DNA of 64,000 nucleotides from NCBI RefSeq assembly GCF_020921035.1, contig NC_063151.1, forward strand, positions 36,152,934-36,216,933, written 5' to 3'. Positions 1 through 12,300 of the stretch are shown one piece after another; position 1 is the first letter of the stretch, and each line of letters begins with the position of its first letter. The DNA is from Rhodamnia argentea (taxonomy: Eukaryota; Streptophyta; Magnoliopsida; Myrtales; Myrtaceae). A program made the position numbers and the translations under genes. The notes under the pieces were generated by a model, which worked only from the letters and a program-made list of their open reading frames with translations, searched no databases and was not told where the DNA came from.

Positions 1-3000
1 CCCATTCATACTACAAGACATGGACATTTTGCCATTGATCCTGTGCTCTAAATTGCTTATTTTTCAGTTTTTTCACCGAGCAGTCATGTGTGCAAATTTC
101 TGAAATAGCATGTTCAGATGTTATTATCCAATTATAGGTATTACGCTATTGACAAGTGCAGTCCCAGATCATGCATGCGTGAAGAAATTCACTATATATA
201 CTCAAGAGTTAGCTGATTTGGTAGATATAATCTATCTTTTAAGTATGAAACACCACATGCTTCACAAAAAAAGGTAAAACGGATGCAAGATCTCAAACTA
301 TTCCAGCACACTGATATAAAAGAGATGCTCATGCTGTGTGTCCTTTAGAGTCATGCTAGTGTGGTGAATTCATCTTCTCTTATCCCTTTCCTGCACCAGA
401 CTGTCCGATGCATTTTCAACTTAGCTTGGCTTCTACTTTCATGCATTTGTTTCAAACTAATTGACGTGAATTGGAGTGAACCGGCTAATATCTTACCAGT
501 TGTAATACTTCTTGAAGGTGTTTATACAGAACCATCTTGCTGCCAGCAAGCTCAACAATATGGAGAGTTTAAGGCTAGAAATTTATTGACCTTCCAATAG
601 CACAAGATGAAACTTGAATATGATGTGACACGATGCATTGAAACCAACTTTGATTGATGTGCTCTTGAATAATCGTATTATACCGCAAATGAGATATAAG
701 TTGTGGCACTGGCAGTAGTGAAGCATTCCCGAGTTGAGTGTCCATCATAGTTTGAAACAAAGTCGCAACATATTATATCGAGAAAGCAGACAAATTTAGA
801 TTTTGGTAAAAACCTGCCCAGTTTTGCCGGTGAAGGAATGGCCGAAAACAATCGGTACTCGCATGAGAATCAAGATGTATATCGATGGGTTTGACAACAT
901 CAGGACAAGAGTATGGTGGATATTCCGCATAACCATGTGATACTAGAGGAAATTGGCCAAAACAAATAAACACAATCTAAAAACAGCACTTCAGGAAATC
1001 CAGCCAAAAGTACTCAAGCATATATATCGCACCCGAAATGATAGACGCACTACTATCTCGGGAAAGTTGTGTGACGTGTGATTGCATGAGTTTCTCATGG
1101 ATAGGATTAGGGTTAAATTGATGTTTTGTAGAGGATGCCCTAGATTGGGAGAGTCTCACAGAGCTTCTTCTTGTGAGTTGCACTTAAGATGATATATAGG
1201 GCACCTTCATTTCCATTTGAGTCTAGTAACTCGGTAAGGCGATTAGGAAATGCATGCGAAAAGCGGGAAAAAAAAAAAAAAGGAGGAGGAGGATGATGGG
1301 GGTGAAGTACCGGAAATTTAGGGCAAGGAAATCAAAAGTTGGACAACCTGAAAGCTTGCTGTTGAATCTAGAGAGCTAGAATTTAGTAGAGAAAGATCAT
1401 CAGAGAAAAGAAAAGTAGAATGCAGACGGGAAAAGCTAAAGTCTCTAAACACCGGGCCAAAAAAAAAAAGGACAAAGGAGAATCGAACCGCACTCCCACG
1501 CGGCCAGAAATCGAGGAAGCTTCTATCTTTTCTACTCCAAAGTGAAGTTGGGCGCTCTCTCTCTCCCTAAAAAGCTGGTGGAATGATGGCATTTGAATGA
1601 GGTTTTCTTTTTTGTTGCACCATACCGTTAGCAGATGAGAACATACGCACAGCAATCAAGGATAGCCCTGCCCTACGCCAGATCTGGATTAGGGCCGGCG
1701 GTCCTCGCCCGATTCACAAAGCCACAAGATGTGGCTCCTCGTTTGTAGATAGAAGAAATATTCATAAGGCTCTCTCTCTTCTTCCCTCCCTCCCTCCTTC
1801 TCATGTCTGTTTTTTTTTTTCCATCCATGTATTCAAGAAATGTGTTGCTTCTCTTCATTATGAAGCTAATCCTCATAGGATGCTTCATTCTCATTCCGAG
1901 ATTATTTATTTGAAAGAATGTAGATGCACTTCCGTCTTGTCATGAAATGAGGAATAGCAATGGATGTTGGAAGGTACTTGTTTTACTTTCGTTTTTAAAT
2001 GAATGACACATACTATATGCTTAAAATGGTTTACATTTGTTTGGCGACTTAGCCCCACCCACCAGACTACTGCAAGTGGCCGGTGATATCGTAGCCTTTT
2101 TGGTGCCTCCAAGGTGAGGTGACCCCTAGCAAAGATCACCACATTAGGTCGGGGCGTCTCAAGGCCATCAACTCTCATCCACAACCGGGCCCAAATTAAG
2201 ATCCATGTATGAGGTGAAAGTATAAGATACAAAAATTGGAGTATGGGAATCATTATTGACGAAAGGAGAGAAGCATACATGAAATAAATTGGGGAAGATC
2301 ACATAAATCCATAAAAAAACTTAAACAGTAGGTGTATGGAGATTGGGTGCATTGAAGATCACATAAATCCCGTAAATAAGCGATATATGATACCTTAAAT
2401 AACAGGTTTGACGGTAGAAAGTGTTGGACAATTCATCTCCAAATTCCTAAACTATTTGACGGTGAGGATAAAGAAATAACATAACGTCCTTTGTAACTCC
2501 ATACCTGGTGAGCAATGTATACGTAATCTTCTCCGGACATATAAAAAAAAAATGAAAAACAAACGAAGAAGAAGGAGGAGGAAAAAGAAGGAAGCACGTG
2601 AGGGCATGCAATCTTTAGTTTTTGAGGGGGCAACACATGATGTAGTATTAGTATAACGTTAACCTAATACATGGTCATTACGTTTCTGCCTTACAGGCTG
2701 CCAGGAAGGCCTGTCGTATGTAAAAGGAAAAGCGAGAGGAAAAGAAAAGGACAAAGCAGAGCTTTGGTCGACCATGAATCCCATTCAGCCATGCAAACTC
2801 CTCCTTAATTAATAACGCTGCAGTCCAGTGCAGCGCCACTGTCTCTCTCCTCAGAATGTCGTATGTACATACGAGGTAGCGTCAGGCCCATGACCCACTT
2901 TCCCATGGCCTTTTTACTCGGCCCGATCCAATGAATTCCTCAAGCCCACTTCCCCCTTTCAAATTGCCCTCTTCAACTGCCATCCCCTCGATTCGTTTCC

Positions 3001-3626
3001 TTCTCTTACAATTCTGGACATGGCCGTACAGACCCGGCCATCTGAAAGTTCATGAAACACTTAGCAAGTTGAGTTCGAATCTCAATCTATGAACAGGACC
3101 CCGATCCATACCATGTCCCACTCCATTGGTAGGCAAGAAATCCCTTGACGCCCCAACCGACGGCATCATGGAGTGGGGAGGCCATCTTAATCTTTGGAAC
3201 ACAGTACATTACCATTACTGTTCAGAGCAGTAAACGAGGAGAGATGGACCGTCGTGATTGTTTTGCGGATCGTCCATGGATATCATTGTTCATGTTTTGA
3301 AGATGGCGCATGTTTATGCAACACGTAAGTCTCCATGACCATAAGTATTGCACGATAACGTCGTTTTGCACCAAAAATTGCACTCTATCTCCATTTATAT
3401 GTGATGAAAAAGGTCAGATGACATCAAATGAAAGGGCCCAACTTGACAGAAGCCAAAGAAAAAAATTTTAGAGTTACTTAGAACAAACCAACGATTAATC
3501 TAAGGGGAGGGGGTTCATTTACAGGAAGCATTGGGACCAGTTGTTAATCATATAAGAATGGTGGGATTTAGCCAGGAATGGTTCGTCCAATTGAAATGGG
3601 AGTTGTCGTTAGGAGGTAGGGACGAA
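1..3626. other. Intergenic, no gene supported
   Basis: No open frame here looks like a known protein, and none continues across plausible splice sites. The stretch is AT-rich with poly-A/T runs near 1270, 1460 and 1809. Around 2040-2210 a segment rich in CCC/GGG words resembles repetitive DNA, but I cannot name a family. Near 3068 a GTTCGAATCTC word resembles a pol III B box, but I found no matching A box. The sequence may hold the 3' flank of the DUF620 gene plus decayed repeats. Confidence 0.5.
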
Positions 3627-5916
3627 TCAAGGGGAAGGGATGTGGATATCGGAAGGAGGGATGAAGTGATCCAAGGAGAGACCCGGGACGTTGAAGTCGA
3701 CGTCGTGGATAGTCCAGGCTTCTTCCATGCGGGTGCGGCTGTATTGCATTGACGTCTCTCCGAAGCGGAAGAGGGTGGCGATGGACTTCCCCTCGTGAGC
3801 GATCATCAGCCCATCCACCTCTCTGTAGTCCCCGATGCTGCTCCCGATCGTCGTCTCCCAGTAAACGGTCTCCCCCAATAACGCGGGCTCTTCGTCATGG
3901 TGTTGCGGTTCTCGATCTTCTAGTTCGCTGTCCTCGCCAGGGCTGTTACCGGTAGGGACGTGGTGGACACGGGTGAGGTGGGAGTCCTCGAGGTAAATGA
4001 GGAGGCCGCTCTTCTGGCTGAAGTAGCCGTGGAGGACGTGCCTCAACACCTCTGCCCCACCCTCGCTCCTCTCCATCACCGCCTCCCGTTCAGCTGCCAC
4101 TTTAAGCACGAAGCATTCCTCCTCCCCTATGCTCCTCTCCCCCATGCACTGCGCCTTGCCGAACAAACGAGCCGTGCTCTCCGGGTCAAGTCCCTGCTTT
4201 CCGTGAATGGGTAGGCCTAGGTTAGTTAGGGTTCAATTCCATAATGCCTAATAGTCAGGGCCATCTATATCACCACCTTGGTTGAACTCCATAGCTTCGG
4301 AATGAATATAAAAAGTATGAAATTCAATGCTGGGTACATACAATAATGTCAAGTTGGTAACTTTTGCAGATACCGAGTGTAGGAGACAATATCTTCCTAG
4401 ATCCACAGGAAGCACGTAGTGCACAGTGGTCAATAAAGTCGTGCGGAGGAAAAGAAAAAGTGGGGATGCGGAGATGGAAGAGCGGGAATCCCAAGAGGGG
4501 TCCCAGCTCCCGACCTTCATCTCTCCTCGTTGTTGGTCTATGTCGTCATCCTCGTCATGCCACCATCCTGACTCATCTCATCCCTGCCTCTGTGTGTGTG
4601 TGTGTGAACCAGTACTTACCTCTCTCTTTTCTTTTTCTTTCATGTAAATTTTTTTGAAAATTTTTCAAGTCAGTCGAATGGTCCAAGAAAGAAAAAGAAA
4701 GGACCCCCACCCCGATAGATGTCCGCTGTCCGCTGTCCGGTAAAGCATGGGACAGTTTCTCCATCACTGTCAGATCTCACTTCCCTCCCCCACCTCTTCC
4801 TTTCCTCCCACTCTAACCTTGCCTCGCACCCTCTCTCTCTCTCTCTCTCTCTGGGAATTCGCGCTCATTAAGTAAATTGGTGGACTCAAATCATTTCTGT
4901 GCTTTCTCAAGCTTTGGTGTATAGAAGCGCGGTAAATGATGATCCCATCATGGGAATTTCCCTCGAGTGTGAAAAGATTGAAGTTGATGGGTTGCGAAAG
5001 ATGGCCAGTGCCAGAGGGTTTTACTTCATCATCCATCGAACGAAGCACTAAAAAGTGTGGGCACAAGCTAGCCAGGAGAGAGCTAAAAAAAGTTAAAAAT
5101 AGACATTAATTGGAAGCGGAGCTAATGTATAGTAATGATGGAGCGCACCTGAATGAGGCGACGTAAGGGACGGTGGGGGCCCTTGGCGGCGTGAGTGCCG
5201 AGCCAGGGAGTGTGACGCCACACGATCTTGCCGTCGCTGCCGGCGACCACCTTATTGTTGTTAATGGTAACATAGTGAGAGAAGTCGTCGTTGGAATGAG
5301 GGTTGGAGTGGGGAGGTCCGCCGGGGAGGAGGGCGAGCTCGATGGACCACAAGGCAGGGGTCATCTGCCAGAGGACGAAGCTGCCGTGGTGGGGGGTGGG
5401 TCGGGCGGCGCCGACGGACTTGACGGACTTGCCGGAGGAGATCTCGGTCTCGCAGCAGGCCATCTTGACGCGGCCAGCGGCGTACATGTTGGCGAAGGGG
5501 GTGCGGTGGCGGTGGGGGTTGAAGCAACCGGTGGCGGCCATGTACTGCTTGAGGATGTAATGGGCCATGGAGTTCTGAATGGGGATGGAACAGGGGGGGA
5601 GGAGGGGATGGTGGGGGGGCAGGGTAGCGTCGGTGAGCGGGATGGGGGCGAGGGGGCAGCCCAGCACGCTGAGCAACAGCCTCAACTCAGCTGCCCTGCT
5701 GCTGTTGCCGCTGTTGTTGTTGTTGGGGTGGAGGTAGTGATGATGGGCGGCGCCGCCCGCCTTCTGGGAGCGGAACCATTCCCGAATCACGTCCCAATAC
5801 CTCTCCTTCCTCTGCCCCGGCTGCAGCTGCATCTCGGGATCAGGCCCTTCCATCAATGGCTCCAGTGGCTGCTGCCTCCATTTCTGCCTCCACCTCACCG
5901 GTCCTCTCGCGTTCAT
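3627..5916 (-). CDS. DUF620 family protein (two exons)
   Basis: Two coding exons on the minus strand, 5916-5149 and 4193-3627, join in phase 0 through an intron with GT at 5148 and AG at 4194. The product is 444 residues, in the usual range for the family. The junction reads RPLRRLIQ then GLDPESTARLF, a family hallmark. The second exon carries the characteristic run: AQCMGERSIGEEECFVLK, RHVLHGYFSQKSGLLIYLED, VYWETTI, GLMIAHEGKSIATLFRFGE, RMEEAWTIHDVDFNVPGLSLD. I chose the start at the ATG at 5916; the frame is open further upstream, to about 5988, but without an earlier ATG. The biochemical function of DUF620 is not established; TAIR-style names such as 'C-type mannose receptor' have no support that I know of. 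From memory the Arabidopsis counterpart is At1g79420. An antisense glycine-rich frame over exon 1 is a GC-rich shadow. Confidence 0.9.
4194..5148 (-). other. DUF620 intron with microsatellites
   Basis: The intron of about 955 bp starts GTGCGC and ends AG in minus-strand sense. It contains a short GT run (about 4590-4604) and a CT run (about 4829-4852). I see no nested gene. Confidence 0.7.
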
Positions 5917-6029
5917 CCCCGCCACCTTATTCCCCCTTTCCTTCTCTATGTATCCTGAACAAATATCACTCGACACGATGTTGATCAATGGATTGGATGG
6001 GCTTGGCTTTTAAACGGGGGAAGGGGGGA

Positions 6030-6068
<39 letters not shown>

Positions 6069-6519
6069 GACGTGTGATGCATTTCCCTTTGTTTCTTTTA
6101 TTGAGCAGAGTCGATGAAAAGAGACAAAAGAGACAGCTTATCTGTCCAACGGCTGACTACAATGACCCGCCATTTGCTTTTTAAAAAAAAAAAAAAAAAG
6201 ATGAAGAGTTATGGTGTTGTGGTACATGGGATGGAGGGAAGGAAGGGAAGGGTCCACTTGGAAGGCAGATTTAAGAATCAGAGTGGGGTGGACGGTCGGC
6301 GTCAGTTGGAGGAGCGGCCGATTGATTCCCCATTCGGTGAAACTTCCATCTTCCGAGCAAAGCCCGATTCGCTTTTTCTCTCTTCTTTGGGCCCATACAT
6401 CCTCGGGCTCGTTGACTGGGCCTTTGACCGGCCCACTCCTTCCCAGAACCAACTTTTAAGTAACCAAACTCAACCCCTCTTCCGATCCGAGTTTTCCATT
6501 TCCAGTTCCAGTTCCAGAG
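5917..6519. promoter_or_regulatory. Divergent promoter spacer with GA tract
   Basis: About 600 bp separates the ATGs of two divergently transcribed genes, the DUF620 gene and the small membrane protein gene. A (GA)n run at about 6034-6064 reads as CT in the DUF620 sense and probably lies in its 5' UTR or core promoter. A poly-A run sits near 6183-6199. The CCAGTTCC-rich sequence just before 6520 looks like a 5' UTR. GA/CT tracts in plant promoters can bind BASIC PENTACYSTEINE proteins; whether that happens here is inference. Confidence 0.5.
6034..6064. repeat. (GA)n microsatellite
   Basis: An uninterrupted GA run of about 15 units lies about 120 bp upstream of the DUF620 ATG. Confidence 0.95.
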
Positions 6520-8172
6520 ATGTCGATGCTGTGGGAGAAAAGCCAGACTTGGAGATGGATCGTCACCAAGACCCGCGACTCTAAACCCTTCTTCTTGGCC
6601 TTCGCCACCGTCTGCGGCGTCGTCCCCGGCGTCATCGGCTACTGCGTCATGCAGCTCACCAGCTCCCGCACCGACCAGCTCGAGGCTCAGCTCCGCAAGA
6701 ACGCTCGCCCCGATTCCGTCGTGCGTCTCTCCCTCCCCCCCCTTTTTTTTTGCACCCTCTTCGCTTTATGCTATTGTTAGTAGGGCCTCTGCTTTCATTC
6801 TCTTCTCCTCCATCATGATTTTGTCTCTTTTAGTTCTCGCCATTGATCCTAAGTGGAACTGCAATTCCTCGTTCATGCTTCTCTATGCCTTGAAAGCGTC
6901 CAAATCGAAAGGCTTCAATGCAGAGAATGATCAGCTGTTTAACCGACATACTTGATAGGTCGTCACTCGTACAAATGGAGGATTCGTAGCATAACATACC
7001 AGTCTAAAATGCTTTTGAAGATACATTGCTTAGACAGTCGGGGGCACATTTACCACATCCGTAGTAGAATGCCTGAGATCGTTAAAATCTATTGTTCCTA
7101 TTGCTTGAGGAGGAGGAATCATGGAGAATCCCTGTTTCGATCCAATTTATCATCTCTTTAACAATGGCTTTTGCATATGTCATGTTAAATTGATCCTGAG
7201 TGTAAGTGCATCCCTCACTCGATATTCATCGGGAAACCCAACAGAGACATGAAATTCCTCATTGCGTTTTCTGGTGGGTTTTGTACATTTCATCTCATTG
7301 TCCTCCTTCTCATGTTACAGTTTGTACTCGATTCTCCAATGCTCGTGTCCGTTGATCATGTTTTGGCGGCGCAATTCTCTTCAATTGAAATTTTCTCTAG
7401 TATCCAATTGTGAGATCTCGAATAGGTTCGACATTGCACTTCTTACTGGCCTTGTCTCTCGAGTCGCTCAAACACAGTCCTTTTGGAAATCCTTGTCGAT
7501 ACAACTAGTTGAATAGAATAGTCCTCTGTTAAAATTGGAATAGCCTGCATCAAACCTTCTGCATTCATGTTAATGAAAGCTCTAGCCAGTTGCGAATACC
7601 TCATGGCTTAATACCGCATTATTGGGGAAGCTGATAATTGTGGGTAAAACTCACACTGGCACAACCACGAGGCACTCAACGTTGCATTACTGTGGACTGT
7701 AGCATGAGATATTTAGGCGGGGGAGCTCCAGCCATTAGTATCTGATGTAACTCTAGGCAAATTGCAGTCTCTGACCTCCTTGCTTTGGCAAGCTGCATCT
7801 CGAAATTGATTGACATGTATGCGTTAGCAAGTAACTTCTAATGCAGATATGCATATGCTAAGTACATGTAAGTTTCGTCACCTGCCATTAAGCTAAACAC
7901 ATTAAAATTTGCTACTGCTTTCTTCTCGGTAATTAGAAAGTGAGTCATGCTGACCTGCTGTGATTGTGTGTTAGATGATGGGAAAAGTGAATCGAGACAG
8001 ACTAGCGGAATATCTGGGGGAACTCCAGAGGAAGGAAGACACGAATGACAGGTACGTAGCGGCTCTGAAGGGAGAGACATTGACTAGGAATCCTTACGTG
8101 AGGATTCAACCGGTGCAGAAGCAAGATAGCGGGGCCAGTGAAGCAGCAAAGGCTGATGAGAAAAAGAAATAG
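6520..8172 (+). CDS. Small single-span membrane protein, conserved in plants, function unknown
   Basis: Exon 1 (6520-6720) and exon 2 (7975-8172) join in phase 0 across a GTGCGT...TTAG intron of 1254 bp, giving 132 residues. The junction reads NARPDSV then MMGKVNRDRLAEYLGELQRKEDTNDRYVAALKGETL. Residues about 24-46 (FFLAFATVCGVVPGVIGYCV) form one predicted membrane span. It follows a short basic/aromatic head (WEKSQTWRWIVTKTRDSK) and precedes a charged, probably helical tail ending in a lysine cluster. A second in-frame ATG two codons downstream (6526) is an equally good start. I recognise the pattern as a conserved plant protein of about 110-130 residues but do not know its role. Its size and topology would suit an organelle membrane subunit, which is a guess. 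The gene is divergent from DUF620 and upstream of FGT1 on the same strand. Confidence 0.8.
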
Positions 8173-9331
8173 AACACGCAATGCAATCAAATTTTAAAGA
8201 CTCTCAAGTTGTATGGATGATCTTGAGAGTCGATTCTCTTTCTCAAGTTCTTTTTTATTTTATTTTTTGGAGCATTGTCTTGAGTTGAAAGGTCTGAGGA
8301 GCTTTAAGGGGGAGACTGGGCATGTACAATGTAATAAGCATGGCTTTGTCTTGTGTTCTCAATCATCATCCTATGTCGCATGAGCCAATTGCAGGGTCGT
8401 GTTGCTCAACTTGTGCAAATATTTGATCTTGATGTGGATGGCCTTAACTGGGTGGATTGGTTGCTGGAGGAACTTAGATTGCACATGCAGCAGCAACAAT
8501 GAGTTTGTGTACGGATGCAGTCCGACATTAGCTTCGACCATAAGTTCGGAGGACAATTACGAAGCTGATGAAGCGAGTGAAGAGGTGCTCTTCTCTGTCT
8601 GGTCTTAAAAGAAGCAGTGCTTGAGTTTTCTGTCTGGTCTTTCGACCATAAGCTTGTTGCAGGACGCTTACTTGCAAGTTTGGACTCCTAAGTTTCGTTC
8701 CCATCCAATATATCCAAAGTAATAATTTGTGCGACTCGGAGAGACAGGAACTTGGAGTCCAAGTGGTGGGCATTCTGATAACCGGACTTAGATATTGTAC
8801 GATGCCAGACCATTGAAAAGAAAATCAAACATGCATATGAGAGAATGTAGAAATGTCGGGGGAGGGGGAGGGCACAGGAGGCATGAGGGATTCAAACCGA
8901 ACATCAAGTAAACGAGAAAAGCGTCACTTGATGTTGGGGGTGGGACAAAATCTATTTGATAACAACATTGAGTTGAGCGATCTGGTTTGCAACTTTTATT
9001 ACTCGGGAGCTACGGCAAAGGGGGAAGGGAGACGGTTCCTTTTCCTAACAATTTCATTTGGGCCGGGGTCGGGGTCGGGACTCGCGAGAGAGCGGTGGCA
9101 CGACGCATCGACACGCCAACGAAACCCCTCCAAACTCTCCGGGGGCGCGCTCTCCGCTTCCCTTCTCCTCTTCCTTCCCACCATTTTTTTTGGCCAAATT
9201 CATCACCAATTCTAACTCAACCATTCACCTCTCTCTCTCTCTCTCTGCGACTGCTGGTGCGCCAGAGTTTGAGAGACCTTGTTACTATTCAGCCGGTGCA
9301 CCATTTCCCCGGAAATCGGAGACCGAGGATC
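8173..9331 (+). promoter_or_regulatory. 3' flank of small gene and FGT1 promoter / 5' UTR
   Basis: No independent gene is supported. The first part is T-rich 3' UTR of the small membrane protein gene. From about 9000 the sequence turns GC-rich, and a CT run (9231-9247) lies about 85 bp before the FGT1 ATG, a typical 5' UTR feature also seen upstream of NUA. Open frames crossing 8853-9868 are extensions or shadows of FGT1 exon 1. Confidence 0.5.
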
Positions 9332-12300
9332 ATGACGCAACAGCCACCGCCTCCTCCTCCGCCACTGTCTGCTTCGGAAGGAACCGCTCCGCAGGGTGTG
9401 CAGGTCAGGTGCGCGGGTTGCCGGATGATACTGAGCGTGGGGAGGGGAGTGATGCAGTTCTCTTGCCCTACCTGCCACTTGCCCCAGATGCTCCCTCCCG
9501 AGCTCACCACCCCCGCCAATCCTCCTCCTAACTACAATTCTTCCGATAACACTACCCCCAACAGAGTCCCCCAATTGAAGCCAGCCCACGGCATCGATCC
9601 CACCAAGATCCAGCTTCCTTGCGCTCACTGCAAGGCCCTCCTCAACGTCCCCCATGGCCTCTCTCGCTTCAAGTGCCCTCAGTGCGACACCGACCTCGCT
9701 GTCAAGCAGCCTTTTCTTCCTCTTCCTCCTCCTCCTCCTGAGGACGTCAACGAGGTTCTCTCCTCTTTGCTTTCCTCTTTTATCCATTTCCAATTCCCAT
9801 TTATTCTCTCTGACGCACTTTATCAGGTTCCTCCATATCCTCTTCCGTTTGTGTCATGGCATCTATAAGTATATCGTGCTTATTACTTCAATTGGCCACG
9901 GACTACTCTCAAATGTTTGTTTAACTCCCACATTCCCCTTAACTTCATACCCATGTGGCTTCCTGTCTGTATTTTCATTTTTTTTCATGAGGCTTACTAC
10001 TTGGAAGTTCCTTCATTTTGGGGTCGAAATACAGTATGCCCTTTTATTTGTGATTCCCACTATAACAAGTTAATTGACGAAGGAAATGACTGTTTTAGCA
10101 TAGAACGAATACAGGAATTGTCTTCCATAGTAACTTGAATCTCGTGACGAGACATGAAGCTCTCCCACTTGTAAAGAGAGCTGTTTCTTTTACATCATCT
10201 CGAATTTCTTCAGATATTGGGAGGGATAGGAAGATGACAGTGTAAGGTTTTGTACGCCTTGATCTTCACCACCAGATTAGCTCTTTAATCACCACTGAAG
10301 AGTGGAATATCTGGATGCGCTAGATGTGGTGGACAGTGAGACTATTTCTTGCTAGTAACTTTCATATAAGGGTTGGCACCCTATTAGTGCCTATCCAACA
10401 AAAATGCACTTTTAACAATTTGAAAAAATCTATCTTCAAATATCTCAAAGCACTTAGATGTGATTTTCGGTAGGAAAATGTGTCGCTAAGGTGAGTATAT
10501 GGAATAGTGACCTTAAGATGCTCTAGTGAGAGGATAAGAACTTTAATAGGATTTGGATCAAAAGAGTCGGTGGAAGGCATAAGAAAATATTGGCAGGATG
10601 TTGAAGGTACGGATCTTACATGGAATGTGTCATTGGAAGGGGGTGATTCGCTGTCTCTGTTCTTTTTGAAATGTATGCCTACCTTTCTGGAGTTCTATCA
10701 TAATTCCTTTATGGTCCTATTACTTGAGGAGCCATTGTTGTGAGTGAAAGATGTGGAGTTTTTCATCTAGGAGGGAAAAGCGGTAGATGGTTCTTGTCCA
10801 TGCTTCCTGTCTGTTTTTCACTTCTCTTGGGTTGATGAGACGATGTGTTGTCTCCTTCTGCTTAGTTACGTCACCAGGAGTAATTGAGCTCGGCATATGT
10901 TCCTCGGCATAGCTATATTGTTAATGAGTCATCTGCATTTAGAGGCAAGTTTGCATTCTTCAACATCTCTGTTATCTAGCTGAATTTGTCATGTCTAAAT
11001 ACAATTCTAATCTCATATTGTCGTGAGGACTTCTTAGTAACTAAGGGCTGTCGCTTGAATCTGCTTTTGTGAAACCAATCTTATCAAATCAGGTGATGTT
11101 CTGGTGATACTTTTAGAAGTTGGGTCGCGTGGATCTGTATGCTTGAAGTTTTTTCATAGAGTTTTAAACGATAACAATTTTCTTACCTCAGATACTTTTG
11201 TTTCGAGCTTGAGAAGCACAGATTCTTTTATTTGTCGAGATGCTGCATGGTTAAATGGTCTACATTGGTGGCAGAAGAAGAACAGTTATTTATGGTTGAA
11301 GGTTTTGAGGTGTCATGTTAGATGAGAACATGGGCTTTAGGATAGAACTTGTGACTGGTTGGCCTTGGAGGGCTTGCTTATGTTAATAATCTCAAATGAA
11401 TGTTCATAAATTGTTTATACTAAAATATTCTGATTGCTTATTCACTTTTCCCATTTTTAAGCAAACTGTACTCTTTGTCATCTTTTAATTTTTTCCAGGT
11501 GGCCATTGAAGTGGAGCGCGAAGAAGATGAAGGTGGGATGTTGGGAGAAACTTTTACAGACTACGTGAGTGTTCCCGATATCGTTGTTTTTATTTTTTTT
11601 TTCCTCACTTGAACCAGCCCCTTGCTTGTCAGCTAAATTTCTTTAACTTCCTTTCATGATCCTTTGATTATTTTAATAAGCAGCGACCTCTCAAATTATC
11701 CATTGGACCTCCTCATCCGGATCCAGTTGTTGAGACATCATCGTTATCTGCAGTTCAACCTCCCGAGCCTACGTACGACATGAAAATTAGGGATAAGTTG
11801 GAGACCTCAAAGGTCTTGTCATGCTTGCAAATCGAGACACTGGTCTACGCTTGTCAGGTTACATTCATGGCTGCAACTAGTTCAAATTATGTCCATGTGC
11901 CTTCACTCATTAGAAAATCTCGGTTGTCATGACAGAGACACCTTCAGCACCTGGCCAATGGCATTAGGGCTGGATTTTTTGTTGGAGATGGAGCTGGTGT
12001 GGGTAAAGGTCGAACTATTGCTGGGTTAATATGGGAAAATTGGCATCAAGGAAGAAAAAAAGCGCTGTAAGTTTTTATTTGCATGTCATATTGATCGTTA
12101 ACCAATCTCAGTGGAAATGATCTTGTAATTATTTCACAATCTCTAGGTGGATATCTGTTGGTTCTGACTTGAAGTACGACGCCAGAAGAGATCTGGATGA
12201 CGTAGGTGCAACTTGTGTTGAAGGTAAATAACAAACTCAAGAAACTATTAAGAAAATGTCTTTCTCATACCATGTCATGTGCAACTGAATCCCATAGTAG

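Noticed and set aside
3060..3080. GTTCGAATCTC, like a tRNA or SINE B box
   Set aside because: No A box at the right distance, no cloverleaf and no poly-A tail pattern.
5173..5958. 261-codon plus-strand frame, glycine- and valine-rich
   Set aside because: It is antisense to DUF620 exon 1, whose minus-strand translation matches a known family; the GC-rich codons leave the opposite strand open by chance.
8987..9868. 293-codon frame extending upstream and downstream of FGT1 exon 1
   Set aside because: The upstream part lacks an ATG in good context and reads through a leader-like CT tract. The downstream part reads into intron 1; only 9332-9754 fits the family.
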